A DNA stretch of 64,000 bases from CAWKDG01 sp963848355 (GTDB taxonomy: Bacteria > Actinomycetota > Acidimicrobiia > Acidimicrobiales > UBA8190), in contig CAWKDG010000012.1 in assembly GCA_963848355.1 (NCBI GenBank), positions 2,046,001 through 2,110,000 on the forward strand. The letters are read 5' to 3'. The position numbers and the translations under genes are program-made. Position 1 is the stretch's first letter. Each line of letters begins with the position of its first letter. Below the pieces are notes generated by a model. That model saw nothing but the letters and a program-made list of their open reading frames with translations. It ran no database searches and was not told where the DNA came from. Below, piece by piece: positions 9,288-17,076 of the stretch.

Positions 9288-9884
9288 TTAGCTGACCGGG
9301 TTGGTCGCGACCGGGGCGTTGGTGTTGATCAAGGTCCCTGGCGACGAGCCGCTCGGCGTGTCGGCCTGAACCGGGGCGTTGGTGTTGATCAGCGATCCCG
9401 ACCCCGAGCCGGAGCTCGAGGAACCGGACCCGCTCCCGGCATTCACCGGGGCGTTGGTGTCGATCAATGAACCCTGACCCGATCCCGAGGATCCGGCGGC
9501 GGTGGTCCCACCACCGTCGACCCCGACGGGGGCGTTGGTGTTGATCAGCGTCCCACCCTGGTTCGTTCCGGTCGGGGACGTCGTTGTTCCCGTACCCACC
9601 GGGCTGGTGGTCGTCGTGGAACCGGGAGTACCCGTCGTGGTGGAACCAGGAGTACCGGGGTTGGTCACCGTGTCCGGCGAAGAGCTGGTCGTTCCGGGCG
9701 TGCGGACTCCCGAACTCGTCGTCCCCGACGGGGCGTGACCGGCGACGGCCGGACCGCTGGCACAGCTGCCGAGTCCTTGTGCCGATGCGGTGGGCGTGGA
9801 TGCGGAGGCTGCGAGCAGCCCGAAAGCAGTGGCACCGAGAACAGCCACGATGGCTACGGCGGCGCGCTTGTTGAAGGTCAACAT
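9288..9884 (-). CDS. secreted low-complexity protein with four LINTNAPV repeats
   Basis: This 198-residue protein has a signal peptide (KRAAVAIVAVLGATAFGLLAASAS, cleavage near ASA). A Ser/Thr/Gly/Pro-rich region follows, with two GTPGSTTT repeats. Four copies of G[TS]LI[ND]TNAPV then occur, spaced by 17-26 residues of Gly/Ser-rich linker; the last is close to the C-terminus. AGGAGAA precedes the ATG. No catalytic motif is visible. The repeat is compact, hydrophobic-polar alternating and always flanked by Gly/Ser, which suggests a structural or self-associating surface protein (inference). The nearest upstream gene on this strand is another low-complexity surface protein. Confidence 0.65.
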   Translation of the reverse strand: MLTFNKRAAVAIVAVLGATAFGLLAASASTPTASAQGLGSCASGPAVAGHAPSGTTSSGVRTPGTTSSSPDTVTNPGTPGSTTTGTPGSTTTTSPVGTGTTTSPTGTNQGGTLINTNAPVGVDGGGTTAAGSSGSGQGSLIDTNAPVNAGSGSGSSSSGSGSGSLINTNAPVQADTPSGSSPGTLINTNAPVATNPVS

Positions 9885-9953
9885 TCTTTGTTCTCCTATT
9901 CGATCGGTTAGTTGTGTGTGTTCGTCAGCTGGACTTCAGATCGACAGCGACGA

Positions 9954-10740
9954 CTAACCGGGAGGAGCGAACCTCGAACCGAAGAGAAGTTTGGGGGAGA
10001 GACGACGCCGGAGGAACACGCCACCGAGGCCGAGCGCGGCCAGCGCCACGATCGTCAGCGGGAGGGCGTTCCACGGGCCGGGTCCGTGTCCCGGCGAGGC
10101 GCTACCGGCGCCCGCAGGACCGAAGGGGAAGAGAGGGGCCGGAAGGTGCGGCCCGGGGGTGCGGACAGGAGATCCTGACGTCCCCGAGTGCGACGAGCCG
10201 CGAGACCCGTCGGTCGTCGAACGGGTGCGTCGGGGAGCGGGGCGCCGAGGCATGCCGGCGAAGGCCCGTGCCGGTCCTCCGGTCCCGGGCAGGAGTCCGG
10301 CGGCGGCACCGGGCGGGAGGGCAGGCGCCGTCGACGTATCCGTGACGGCCTGGGTGGCCGAGCGGAAGCTGCGGAAGCTGCGGAAGCTGCGGAAGCGGCG
10401 GAAGCGGCAGGTGGGTGACCCGCAGGGGAGAGAGGACGGGCACGGATGGCAGGGGAGGGGCGACCCCGGAGCCGGCCGCCGTCGTGCCCGAGATGACGTT
10501 CGACGGAAGTCCCGTGACGGTTCTGACGGTGCCCGAGACCGGGTCGGCAACGGTGGCGACAGCGGAGGTGACGCCGGGAGCAGGAAGGGTCGGCGCGTCG
10601 ACGGCGGGCAGGGTGGCGGCGCCGGCGGCGTGGGCCATGGCCACCGAGAGGGCGACACCGAGGAAGGCGGCGAGGGCGCCGGCGGCGAAGAAGAGGACCA
10701 CCCGTCGTCCCCCACTCATCTCCCACAGCCGCCGCTCCAC
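9954..10740 (-). CDS. surface protein with N-terminal signal and C-terminal membrane anchor (frameshift in tandem repeat)
   Basis: Two reading frames look like one protein. The first, from ATG 10740, has a signal/anchor helix (VVLFFAAGALAAFLGVALSVAMAHAAG), an Ala/Pro/Val-rich region, then LPQLPQLPQLP. The second frame carries the plausible remainder (SATQAVTDTSTAPALPPGAA) and ends in a membrane helix with a basic stop (ALPLTIVALAALGLGGVFLRRR). The switch falls in a run of 9-base repeats at 10362-10406 and requires one extra base (or two missing) there. An LPGTGG string occurs mid-protein but is not next to the anchor, so sortase attachment is doubtful. Function is unknown. Confidence 0.5.
10362..10406. 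repeat. five 9-base tandem repeats
   Basis: Units of GCGGAAGCT/G run at 10362, 10371, 10380, 10389 and 10398. On the minus strand they encode alternating Leu-Pro and Gln inside the surface-protein gene. The reading frame changes across this array. Confidence 0.85.
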
Positions 10741-10848
10741 GGCTTCAAGATAGCCACTACGAGTGAGATTTACCCCACGTCACGTAGTATCACCTACGCA
10801 TTATTTTCACCGTGTCGCTCTGACCAGGCTGTTCTAACGTGGACGCTC

Positions 10849-11367
10849 ATGGACGACACCCGAGAGACGACCGCCGCTTCCGCACCCGGTTCGGTGCTCG
10901 CGCCCGAGGACGATCTGGCGGCGCTGTGGGTGAAGGCGTACCAGGGGGAGGTCTCGGGCGAGGTCCTCTTCGGGGGCGTCGGGACCCGCTCCGAAGTCCC
11001 CGATCATCGACGGAAGATGGAGGTCCTCCGCCTCCTCGAGGCCCGGACCAAGGAGGCCTGCGTCCCGGCCATGCTCCGCAACGGCCTTTCGACGGACCCT
11101 GATCCTCAGACGATCAAGGACGCCGAAGCATTGGCGGAGGCGATCGCGCCGATGCCGTGGTCCGACTTCATGGGCGCCTTCGAGGCGATCACGACGGAGT
11201 TCCTCGCCGTCTACCGCCGGATCGGCGAGATCTCGGCCGCCGACCGGGCCGAGTCGGAGCTGCTGGTGGCCCACGAAGAGGCGCTTCGTGAGTTCGCCCG
11301 GCGGGAGGTCGCCGGGCGAACCGACGATTCACTGGCCCTCATCGAGGCGCTCCCCCACATGAGCTGA
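10849..11367 (+). CDS. hypothetical protein, helical and acidic
   Basis: This 172-residue soluble protein starts at ATG 10849. It has no signal peptide or membrane segment. It is largely helical and charged (LAALWVKAYQGEVSGEVLFGGV, PDHRRKMEVLRLLEARTKEA, FMGAFEAITTEFLAVYRRI). I do not recognise a domain. It is divergent from the surface-protein gene, and the AT-richer gap 10741-10848 probably carries both promoters. That gap contains CTACG and CGTAG copies resembling half-sites of the PadR-type operator at 18363. Confidence 0.55.
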   Translation: MDDTRETTAASAPGSVLAPEDDLAALWVKAYQGEVSGEVLFGGVGTRSEVPDHRRKMEVLRLLEARTKEACVPAMLRNGLSTDPDPQTIKDAEALAEAIAPMPWSDFMGAFEAITTEFLAVYRRIGEISAADRAESELLVAHEEALREFARREVAGRTDDSLALIEALPHMS

Positions 11368-11429
11368 TCGCCGACCGCCGACGACGACGCCGGCACAGGC
11401 ACAAGCGGCCGGGTGCGCGACGCCCCGGA

Positions 11430-11648
11430 TCACGTACCGGTGTGACGGTGTAGTCCCTCGTGCTCGTCGTGGTCGTGGGGCTCGACCCATGTCGCCTGCT
11501 TCATGAGGACCAGGCACTCCTTGCAGATGGCGCGCTTCTTGACCTTCTCGACGCGGTTCTCGATCTCGATCTTCGAGCCCTCGGGGCAGCCGAGAAACAC
11601 ATGGAAGACCGGCTGTTCCTCCGCCACCTTGTCGTAGTACACGGGCAT
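11430..11648 (-). CDS. small cysteine-containing hypothetical protein
   Basis: This 72-residue protein has three cysteines (FLGCPEG, AICKECLVL) and a His/Asp-rich tail (EPHDHDEHEGLHRHTGT). Such a composition suits a small metal-binding protein, but I do not recognise a family. A GAGAGGGGG stretch precedes the ATG at 11648. It is followed by, and may be co-transcribed with, nothing obvious on its 3' side. Confidence 0.5.
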   Translation of the reverse strand: MPVYYDKVAEEQPVFHVFLGCPEGSKIEIENRVEKVKKRAICKECLVLMKQATWVEPHDHDEHEGLHRHTGT

Positions 11649-11741
11649 CGTCCGCCCCCTCTCGTTCTTGGGGTTTCCGAACGCTACCGCCCCGCTCCCG
11701 GCGGATCGGGGACCGCCGGTGACGTGGAAATGTCGACGGAG

Positions 11742-12215
11742 TCAGTTCTGATGGGCGAGGACGCCCTCGACCGAGCCGAGCAGCGCCCGCCGGGTGACGG
11801 GGGTCGGCAGGACACGACTGCCTTCCATCAGGTCCGCCCAACGCTCGAACTCGCGGTGCGATGCCTGGACGACCACGGGCGTCTGCGGATGGAGGCGCTT
11901 GATCGCTCCGACGACCTCTCGCGCGCGCTCGTTGTCGATCCCGAGCGCCGAGACGACCACGTCGGCTTTGTCGAGGAGATCGCAGTGCCCGGATGCCACC
12001 AGAGGACACTTGCCGCCGAGGTGGCCTTCGGGCCCCGGGCACCACTGCGCCTCGTAGCCGTTGTCGGTCAGGACTTGCCAGTAGGCGTAGGCGTCGGCCC
12101 CGTCGGCATCCTCGATCAGGACACGTCTCCGGCGGGGTTCGGTCTCCGGTGTTCCGGCCCGGTGGTCCCAGTCGCGGGCGAGATCCCGTCCCAGCCTCTT
12201 GCGGCGCCACCTCAT
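11742..12215 (-). CDS. receiver-like (CheY-fold) protein, atypical
   Basis: This 157-residue protein starts at ATG 12215 behind GGAGG. After a basic N-terminus (MRWRRKRLGRDLARDWDHR) it shows a receiver-like pattern: RVLIEDADGADAYAYWQVLTDNGY, DLLDKADVVVSALGID, VVGAIKRLHPQTPVVVQASH and LPTPVTRRALLGSVEGVL. The last resembles the K-P/helix 5 end of response regulators. The normal phospho-acceptor Asp after beta 3 is not clearly placed and the conserved Lys is replaced, so it may be a non-phosphorylated pseudo-receiver. No kinase gene is adjacent. Confidence 0.5.
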   Translation of the reverse strand: MRWRRKRLGRDLARDWDHRAGTPETEPRRRRVLIEDADGADAYAYWQVLTDNGYEAQWCPGPEGHLGGKCPLVASGHCDLLDKADVVVSALGIDNERAREVVGAIKRLHPQTPVVVQASHREFERWADLMEGSRVLPTPVTRRALLGSVEGVLAHQN

Positions 12216-12358
12216 GGGGAGACCTCCTTCACAACCCGACGGGTCGTCTACCACCCACTGTGTGCCCTCGACCGCGCCCCTGCCAGAGGTCTTTGGTCCC
12301 TTTCGGCGGCGGTTCGCCCAACGCCGGCGCAACATGACCGAGCGAGCGGCCGAACCGC

Positions 12359-12769
12359 TCAGCTCCCGTCGCCCTTCTCGGGCTCGAATTCCAGGGAGAG
12401 GGAGTTCATGCAGTAGCGCTGGCCCGTCGGAGCGGGGCCGTCGGGGAAGACGTGGCCGAGGTGCGAACCGCAACGGGCGCAGGTGACCTCGGTCCGTCGC
12501 ATCCCGAAGGTCCGGTCGTCGTGCTCCTCGACGACGCCGTCCTTCACGGCCCGGGTGAACGAGGGCCAGCCACTCCCCGACTCGAACTTGTCGTCGGTTC
12601 GGAAGAGCTCGGCCCCGCAGCCGGCGCACCGGAAGAGCCCGGGGTCGTGGACGTCGAGGAGGGCGCCCGACCAGGCCGGCTCGGTCCCCTTCTCCCGCAG
12701 GACGTGGTAGCGGTCGGTCCCGAGCTGGGCCCGCCACTCGTCTTCGGTCTTCACGATCTCTGGTGTCAC
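12359..12769 (-). CDS. msrB: peptide-methionine (R)-S-oxide reductase
   Basis: This 136-residue protein is a full-length MsrB. It has two zinc-binding pairs (CAGC and CARC), the GSGWPSF substrate segment, the GHVF motif and the catalytic cysteine in RYCMNSLSLEF. It reduces methionine-R-sulfoxide in proteins, usually with thioredoxin. The start is GTG 12769, supported by AGGAGG seven bases upstream. It is divergent from the acyl-CoA dehydrogenase gene across a 134-base region containing a 27-base palindrome. Confidence 0.93.
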   Translation of the reverse strand: MTPEIVKTEDEWRAQLGTDRYHVLREKGTEPAWSGALLDVHDPGLFRCAGCGAELFRTDDKFESGSGWPSFTRAVKDGVVEEHDDRTFGMRRTEVTCARCGSHLGHVFPDGPAPTGQRYCMNSLSLEFEPEKGDGS

Positions 12770-12809
12770 GGCAGCCTCCTGGGTGCGGTGGGTGGTTCCG
12801 GATTGGGAC

Positions 12810-12836
12810 TTTTTCAGTAGTCGCATGACTGAAAAA
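12810..12836. promoter_or_regulatory. palindrome between msrB and the acyl-CoA dehydrogenase
   Basis: TTTTTCAGT (12810-12818) and ACTGAAAAA (12828-12836) are perfect inverted arms around 9 bases. The site is AT-rich in a GC-rich setting and lies in the divergent promoter region, so it is a likely operator for one or both genes. It could also be an RNA hairpin. Confidence 0.5.
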
Positions 12837-12903
12837 CACCAGGCCCGGCGCGCCTGTTCCCGCCGGGAAGGCCAATTCAACCCCTTTGGTATCGTCGCCG
12901 CCG

Positions 12904-14091
12904 ATGGACCTGCGCGACAGCCCCGAGGATGCGGCGTTCCGCCGTTCGGCCCGGGCCTGGTTGGAGCAGAACCTGGTCGGCCCCTTCGCCGACGCCCGGG
13001 GGGCGGGCCGCGCCGGCTCGGAGCACGAGGGCCGCGAGATCCGCCTGTCCTGGGAGCGCCGGCTCGGGGCCGACGGCTGGACCTGCGTCGGGTGGCCGAC
13101 CGAGTGGGGGGGCCGCGGCACGTCGATGTCCCAGCAGGTGATCTGGAACGAGGAGTACTCCCGGGCCGACGCCCCCGCCCGGGTCGGGGTGATGGGGGAG
13201 GGCCTGATCGGGCCCACTCTGATCGCCTACGGCACCGAAGAGCAGAAGCGCCGGTTCCTCGAGCCGATCCGGACCGGGGCCGAGCTCTGGTGCCAGGGCT
13301 ACTCCGAGCCCGACGCCGGCTCGGACCTGGCCAACGTCCAGACGAGAGCCGTCCGCGACGGCGACGAATGGGTGATCACCGGGCAGAAGGTCTGGACCTC
13401 CTACGCCCAATGGTCCGACTGGTGTTTCGTCGTGGCCCGCACCGACCCCGACCGGCCGCGTCACAAAGGCCTCTCCTATCTCCTCGTCCCGATGGACCAA
13501 CCGGGCGTCGAGGTCCGGCCGATCCGGCAGATCACGGGGACGGCCGAGTTCAACGAGGTCTTCTTCGACGAGGCCCGGACCGGTGCCGACCTGGTCGTCG
13601 GCGAGGTCAACGACGGGTGGCGGGTGGCCCTGGCCACCCTGGCCTTCGAGCGCGGCGTCGGGCTCCTCGGCGAGATCGTCCACTTCCACAAGCAGCTCGA
13701 CCGTGTCCTCGAGGGGGCGAAGAAGAACGGCCGGGCCGCCGATCCGGTCCTTCGCCAGCGGCTGGCCGACGCCTGGGTGCGCCTCTTCATCCTCCGCCTC
13801 AACACCCTCCGCTCCCTCACCGGGGTCGAGGGCCCGGTGGCCCCGCCGCAGGCCTCGATCTCGAAGCTCTTCTGGGCCACCTGGCACCGCGACCTCGGCG
13901 AACTGGCCATGGACGTCCTCGGAACCGAGGCCACGGTGGCCGACGCCCTTCCTTATGAATTGTCGGAGACCCAACGGATCTTCCTCTTCTCCCGGTCCGA
14001 CACCATCTACGGGGGCTCGAACGAGATCCAGCACAACGTGATCGGCGAGCGCGTCCTCGGCCTGCCCCCCGAGCCCAAGGTCGCCGTATGA
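12904..14091 (+). CDS. acyl-CoA dehydrogenase (FadE family)
   Basis: This 395-residue flavoprotein of the acyl-CoA dehydrogenase family covers the whole fold. It has an N-terminal helical domain (WTCVGWPTEWGGRG), the FAD/substrate beta domain (WCQGYSEPDAGSDLANVQTRA, WVITGQKVWTSYA) and the C-terminal domain ending IYGGSNEIQHNVIGERVLGLP. It should introduce an alpha-beta double bond into a CoA thioester. Many actinobacterial relatives act on sterol side chains or other non-standard acyl groups; the substrate here is unknown. It heads a run with an SDR, ligase and thioesterase. Its last codons and stop are triplicated (see 14071-14133). Confidence 0.9.
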   Translation: MDLRDSPEDAAFRRSARAWLEQNLVGPFADARGAGRAGSEHEGREIRLSWERRLGADGWTCVGWPTEWGGRGTSMSQQVIWNEEYSRADAPARVGVMGEGLIGPTLIAYGTEEQKRRFLEPIRTGAELWCQGYSEPDAGSDLANVQTRAVRDGDEWVITGQKVWTSYAQWSDWCFVVARTDPDRPRHKGLSYLLVPMDQPGVEVRPIRQITGTAEFNEVFFDEARTGADLVVGEVNDGWRVALATLAFERGVGLLGEIVHFHKQLDRVLEGAKKNGRAADPVLRQRLADAWVRLFILRLNTLRSLTGVEGPVAPPQASISKLFWATWHRDLGELAMDVLGTEATVADALPYELSETQRIFLFSRSDTIYGGSNEIQHNVIGERVLGLPPEPKVAV

Positions 14092-14133
14092 GAGCCCAAG
14101 GTCGCCGTATGAGAGCCCACGGTCGTCGTATGA
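14071..14133. repeat. three 21-base tandem repeats across a stop codon
   Basis: Units at 14071-14091, 14092-14112 and 14113-14133 each start GAGCCCA and end TATGA. The first two are identical and the third differs at two positions. The first supplies the C-terminal EPKVAV and stop of the acyl-CoA dehydrogenase; the others repeat the same codons after the stop. Confidence 0.9.
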
Positions 14134-14146
14134 GCCCGGTGGCGCC

Positions 14147-14923
14147 ATGACGATCCCGACCCCGCCGGCGGGCCACGGGCTGCTCGAGGGGAAGGTCGTC
14201 GTCGTCACCGCCGCGGCGGGGACGGGGATCGGTTTCGCCACGGCCAAGCGCTGTGCCGAGGAGGGGGCGACGATCGTGATCTCCGACGCCCACGCCCGCC
14301 GCCTGGAGGAGGCGGCCGACGAGCTGGGCGGGGTCACCGGCACGCGCCCGCTGGCGGTCCCCTGCAACGTGACCGACGAGACCGATGTCCAGGGCCTCTA
14401 CGACACCGCCATCGCCGAGCACGGTCGGATCGACGTGGCCGTGAACAACGCCGGCCTCGGGGGCTCGGTGCCGATCGTCGAGATGACCGACGAGCAGTGG
14501 TCGACCGTCCTCGACGTCACTCTGACGGGGACCTTCCGCTGTGTCCGCGCCGCGCTGCGCCACATGCTGGCCCGCCAGGACGGGGTGATCGTGAACAACG
14601 CCTCGGTCCTCGGGTGGCGGGCCCAGCCCGAACAGGCCCACTACGCGGCGGCCAAGGCCGGGGTGATGGCCCTGACCCGGACGGCCGCGGCCGAGGGCGC
14701 GGCGGCCGGCGTCCGCGTGAACGCCGTCTCGCCGTCGCTCGCCCTCCATCCCTTCTTGAACCGGGTGATGTCCGACGACGCCCTCGAGGACCTCCGGGCG
14801 CGCGAGCTCTTCGGCCGGGGGGCGGAGACGTGGGAGGTGGCCAACGTCATCGTCTTCCTGGCGTCGGACTACTCCTCCTACATGTCGGGCGAGGTCGTCT
14901 CCGTCTCCTCCCAACACCCGTGA
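14147..14923 (+). CDS. short-chain dehydrogenase/reductase
   Basis: This 258-residue classical SDR has the cofactor motif VVVVTAAAGTGIGFATAKR (Ala in place of the usual second Gly), NNAGLGG, catalytic Ser in NNASVLGW and YAAAKAG for Tyr/Lys. The C-terminus lacks the common DGG motif and ends VSVSSQHP. It probably oxidises or reduces a hydroxyacyl/keto group in the same pathway as its neighbours. Similar SDRs are found next to FadE genes in sterol and lipid clusters. The start ATG 14147 lies 14 bases after the repeat array, and the gene overlaps a possible GTG start of the ligase. Confidence 0.88.
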   Translation: MTIPTPPAGHGLLEGKVVVVTAAAGTGIGFATAKRCAEEGATIVISDAHARRLEEAADELGGVTGTRPLAVPCNVTDETDVQGLYDTAIAEHGRIDVAVNNAGLGGSVPIVEMTDEQWSTVLDVTLTGTFRCVRAALRHMLARQDGVIVNNASVLGWRAQPEQAHYAAAKAGVMALTRTAAAEGAAAGVRVNAVSPSLALHPFLNRVMSDDALEDLRARELFGRGAETWEVANVIVFLASDYSSYMSGEVVSVSSQHP

Positions 14924-14934
14924 GCGGGGCACCG

Positions 14935-16608
14935 ATGAGCGAAGACCCGCGCGGCGACCTCGCCTTCACGTCGGTCCCCGGCCTCGTCGCCGGTGCCGCG
15001 GCGCGCTTCGGGGACGCCGAGGCCCTCGTCGACGGGGACCTCCGGTTGTCGTTCACCCAACTCGAGGCCGAGGCCCTGCGCGTCACCGGCGCAGCGCTGG
15101 CGGCGGGGATCGGCCCCGGTGACCGCGTGGCGATCTGGGCGCCGAACATGGCCGAGTGGGTCCTCGCCGCCCTCGGGCTCCTCGGCGCCGGGGCCGTTCT
15201 CGTCCCCCTGAACACACGCTTCAAGGGACCCGAGGCCGCCTACGTGCTGCGGCGGTCCGGCGCCAAGGCGTTGTTCACCGTGCGGGGCTTCCTCGGGATC
15301 GACTACCCGGCCCTCCTCGCCGACGAGGACGTCCCCGACCTCGCACGGATCGTCCTCCTGCGCGACGCCGACGTCGGGACCCTCTCCGAGCTGACGCGCA
15401 CCGACGAGGTCCCCATCTTCGGCTGGTCCGAATTCCTGGCCGGCGCCGACGGCGTCGTCGAGGGCGAGGGGGCACTGGCGGGCCACCGGATCGAACCTCA
15501 CGAGGTGATGGCGGCGTGGCGGGCCGTGAGGGCGGACGACCTCTCCGACATCATCTTCACCTCGGGGACGACAGGCCGTCCGAAGGGGGCGATGACGACG
15601 CACGCCCAGACGCTGCGGACGTTCGCCACGTGGGCGTCGGTGGTCGGTCTGGCCGAGGGCGACCGCTACCTGATCGTCAACCCCTTCTTCCACACCTTCG
15701 GCTACAAGGCGGGCATCATCGCCTGCCTCGTGGCCGGGGCCACGATCGTCCCCGAACCCGTCTTCGACGTCGACCGCGTCCTCGAGCGGGTGGCGGCCGA
15801 GCGGATCACCATGCTCCCGGGGCCCCCGACGCTCTACGCGGCGATCCTCGACCATCCCCGGCGGGCGGACTACGACCTCTCCTCGCTCCGCCTCGCCGTC
15901 ACGGGGGCGGCGGCCGTCCCCGTCGAGCTGATCCTCCGGATGCGGTCCGAGCTCACCTTCGCCACCGTCCTCACCGCCTACGGGCTGACCGAGTCGACCG
16001 GCGTCGTCACCATGTGCCGCCGGGGGGACGACCCCGACGTGATCTCCCACACCTCGGGACGGGCCATCCCCGACCTCGAGGTCCGGATCGTCGACGCCGC
16101 CGGGGCCGAGCAGCCCCGGGGTGAAGCGGGGGAGATCGTCGTCCGCGGCTACACCGTCGTCGCCGGCTACTTCGAGGACCCCGAGGCGACGGCGGCGGCG
16201 ATCGACTCCGAGGGGTGCCTGCACACCGGGGACGTCGGCGTGATGGACGAGGCCGGGAACGTCACGATCACCGACCGGTTGAAGGACATGTTCATCGTCG
16301 GCGGCTTCAACGCCTACCCGGCCGAGATCGAGGGGACGCTGCTGCGGCATCCCGGGGTCTCCCAGGTGGCCGTCGTCGGGGTCCCCGATCCGCGGATGGG
16401 CGAGGTCGGGTGCGCCTTCGTCGTCCCCCGTCCCGACACCGACGCCACGCAGCTCGCCCGTGACCTCCCCGTCTGGGCCCGCGACCAGATGGCCAATTAC
16501 AAGGTGCCGCGGTCGGTCGAGATCGTCGACGCCCTCCCCCTGAACGCGTCGGGGAAGGTCTTGAAGACCGAGCTCCGGGCCCGCGTCGCCGGGAGGGGTG
16601 ACCGGTGA
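14935..16608 (+). CDS. acyl-CoA ligase (AMP-forming)
   Basis: This 557-residue ANL-superfamily enzyme has the phosphate-binding loop FTSGTTGRPKGAMTTH near residue 207, the A5 motif AYGLTESTG, the A7/A8 region YFEDPEATAAAIDSEGCLHTGDVG and RLKDMFIVGGFNAYPAEIE. The catalytic Lys is in LNASGKVLK near the C-terminus. It activates a carboxylic acid as its CoA thioester. It resembles FadD3-type ligases, but the substrate is not determinable. An in-frame GTG at 14920 that overlaps the SDR stop (GTGA) is an alternative start. Its own stop overlaps the thioesterase GTG. Confidence 0.9.
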   Translation: MSEDPRGDLAFTSVPGLVAGAAARFGDAEALVDGDLRLSFTQLEAEALRVTGAALAAGIGPGDRVAIWAPNMAEWVLAALGLLGAGAVLVPLNTRFKGPEAAYVLRRSGAKALFTVRGFLGIDYPALLADEDVPDLARIVLLRDADVGTLSELTRTDEVPIFGWSEFLAGADGVVEGEGALAGHRIEPHEVMAAWRAVRADDLSDIIFTSGTTGRPKGAMTTHAQTLRTFATWASVVGLAEGDRYLIVNPFFHTFGYKAGIIACLVAGATIVPEPVFDVDRVLERVAAERITMLPGPPTLYAAILDHPRRADYDLSSLRLAVTGAAAVPVELILRMRSELTFATVLTAYGLTESTGVVTMCRRGDDPDVISHTSGRAIPDLEVRIVDAAGAEQPRGEAGEIVVRGYTVVAGYFEDPEATAAAIDSEGCLHTGDVGVMDEAGNVTITDRLKDMFIVGGFNAYPAEIEGTLLRHPGVSQVAVVGVPDPRMGEVGCAFVVPRPDTDATQLARDLPVWARDQMANYKVPRSVEIVDALPLNASGKVLKTELRARVAGRGDR

Positions 16609-17066
16609 GCGGCCCCGACGTCTGGAGCGCCGACGAGGGCGGGGCCGGGAATGCCTACGGACCCGACGGTCCCGGCCTCGGGATGCCTTCGGGTTTCTCC
16701 ATCTCCATCGGGATGCACATGGAGGAGGTCTCCGGGAGCCGGGTCCGGGGGTGGGTCGATGTCGGCCCCTCCCATCTGCAGCCCGGTTCGATCGTCCACG
16801 GCGGTGTCTACGCCGCCATCGTCGAGGAGGCCGGTTCCTACGGCGCCTCCTTCGCCGTCCGCGACCGCGGGCAGCGGGTGGTGGGCGTGTCCAACACGAC
16901 GAACTTCATCCGTTCCGTCTCCGACGGACGGATTCTGGTGGAGGCGCTCCCCGTCCAGCAGGGCCGCACCCAGCAGTTCTGGGAGGTCCGGATGACCCGG
17001 GCCTCCGACGGTGTCCTCGTCGCCCTCGGCCATCTCCGGCTCCAGAACCTCGAGCCACGACCCTGA
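16605..17066 (+). CDS. PaaI-family hotdog thioesterase
   Basis: This 153-residue protein is a single hotdog domain. The PaaI-type central motif is HLQPGSIVHGGVYAAIVEEAGSYGA (HGG turn and acidic residue in the long helix), followed by strands GVSNTTNFIRSVSDGRILVEA. Such enzymes hydrolyse aryl- or acyl-CoA thioesters. The GTG start overlaps the ligase stop (GTGA), so it is translationally coupled and closes the operon. It converges on the membrane-protein gene with only 10 bases between stops. Confidence 0.85.
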   Translation: MSGPDVWSADEGGAGNAYGPDGPGLGMPSGFSISIGMHMEEVSGSRVRGWVDVGPSHLQPGSIVHGGVYAAIVEEAGSYGASFAVRDRGQRVVGVSNTTNFIRSVSDGRILVEALPVQQGRTQQFWEVRMTRASDGVLVALGHLRLQNLEPRP

Positions 17067-17076
17067 CCCAGGTCAC

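Noticed and set aside
10270..10300. Sortase LPXTG signal (LPGTGG) in the frameshifted surface protein
   Set aside because: It lies mid-protein, far from the C-terminal membrane helix, so the required LPXTG-helix-basic order is absent.
11742..13217. A 491-codon minus-strand frame covering MsrB and the start of the acyl-CoA dehydrogenase
   Set aside because: Only the last 157 codons have a ribosome binding site and protein-like pattern; the rest is a shadow of two well-supported genes.
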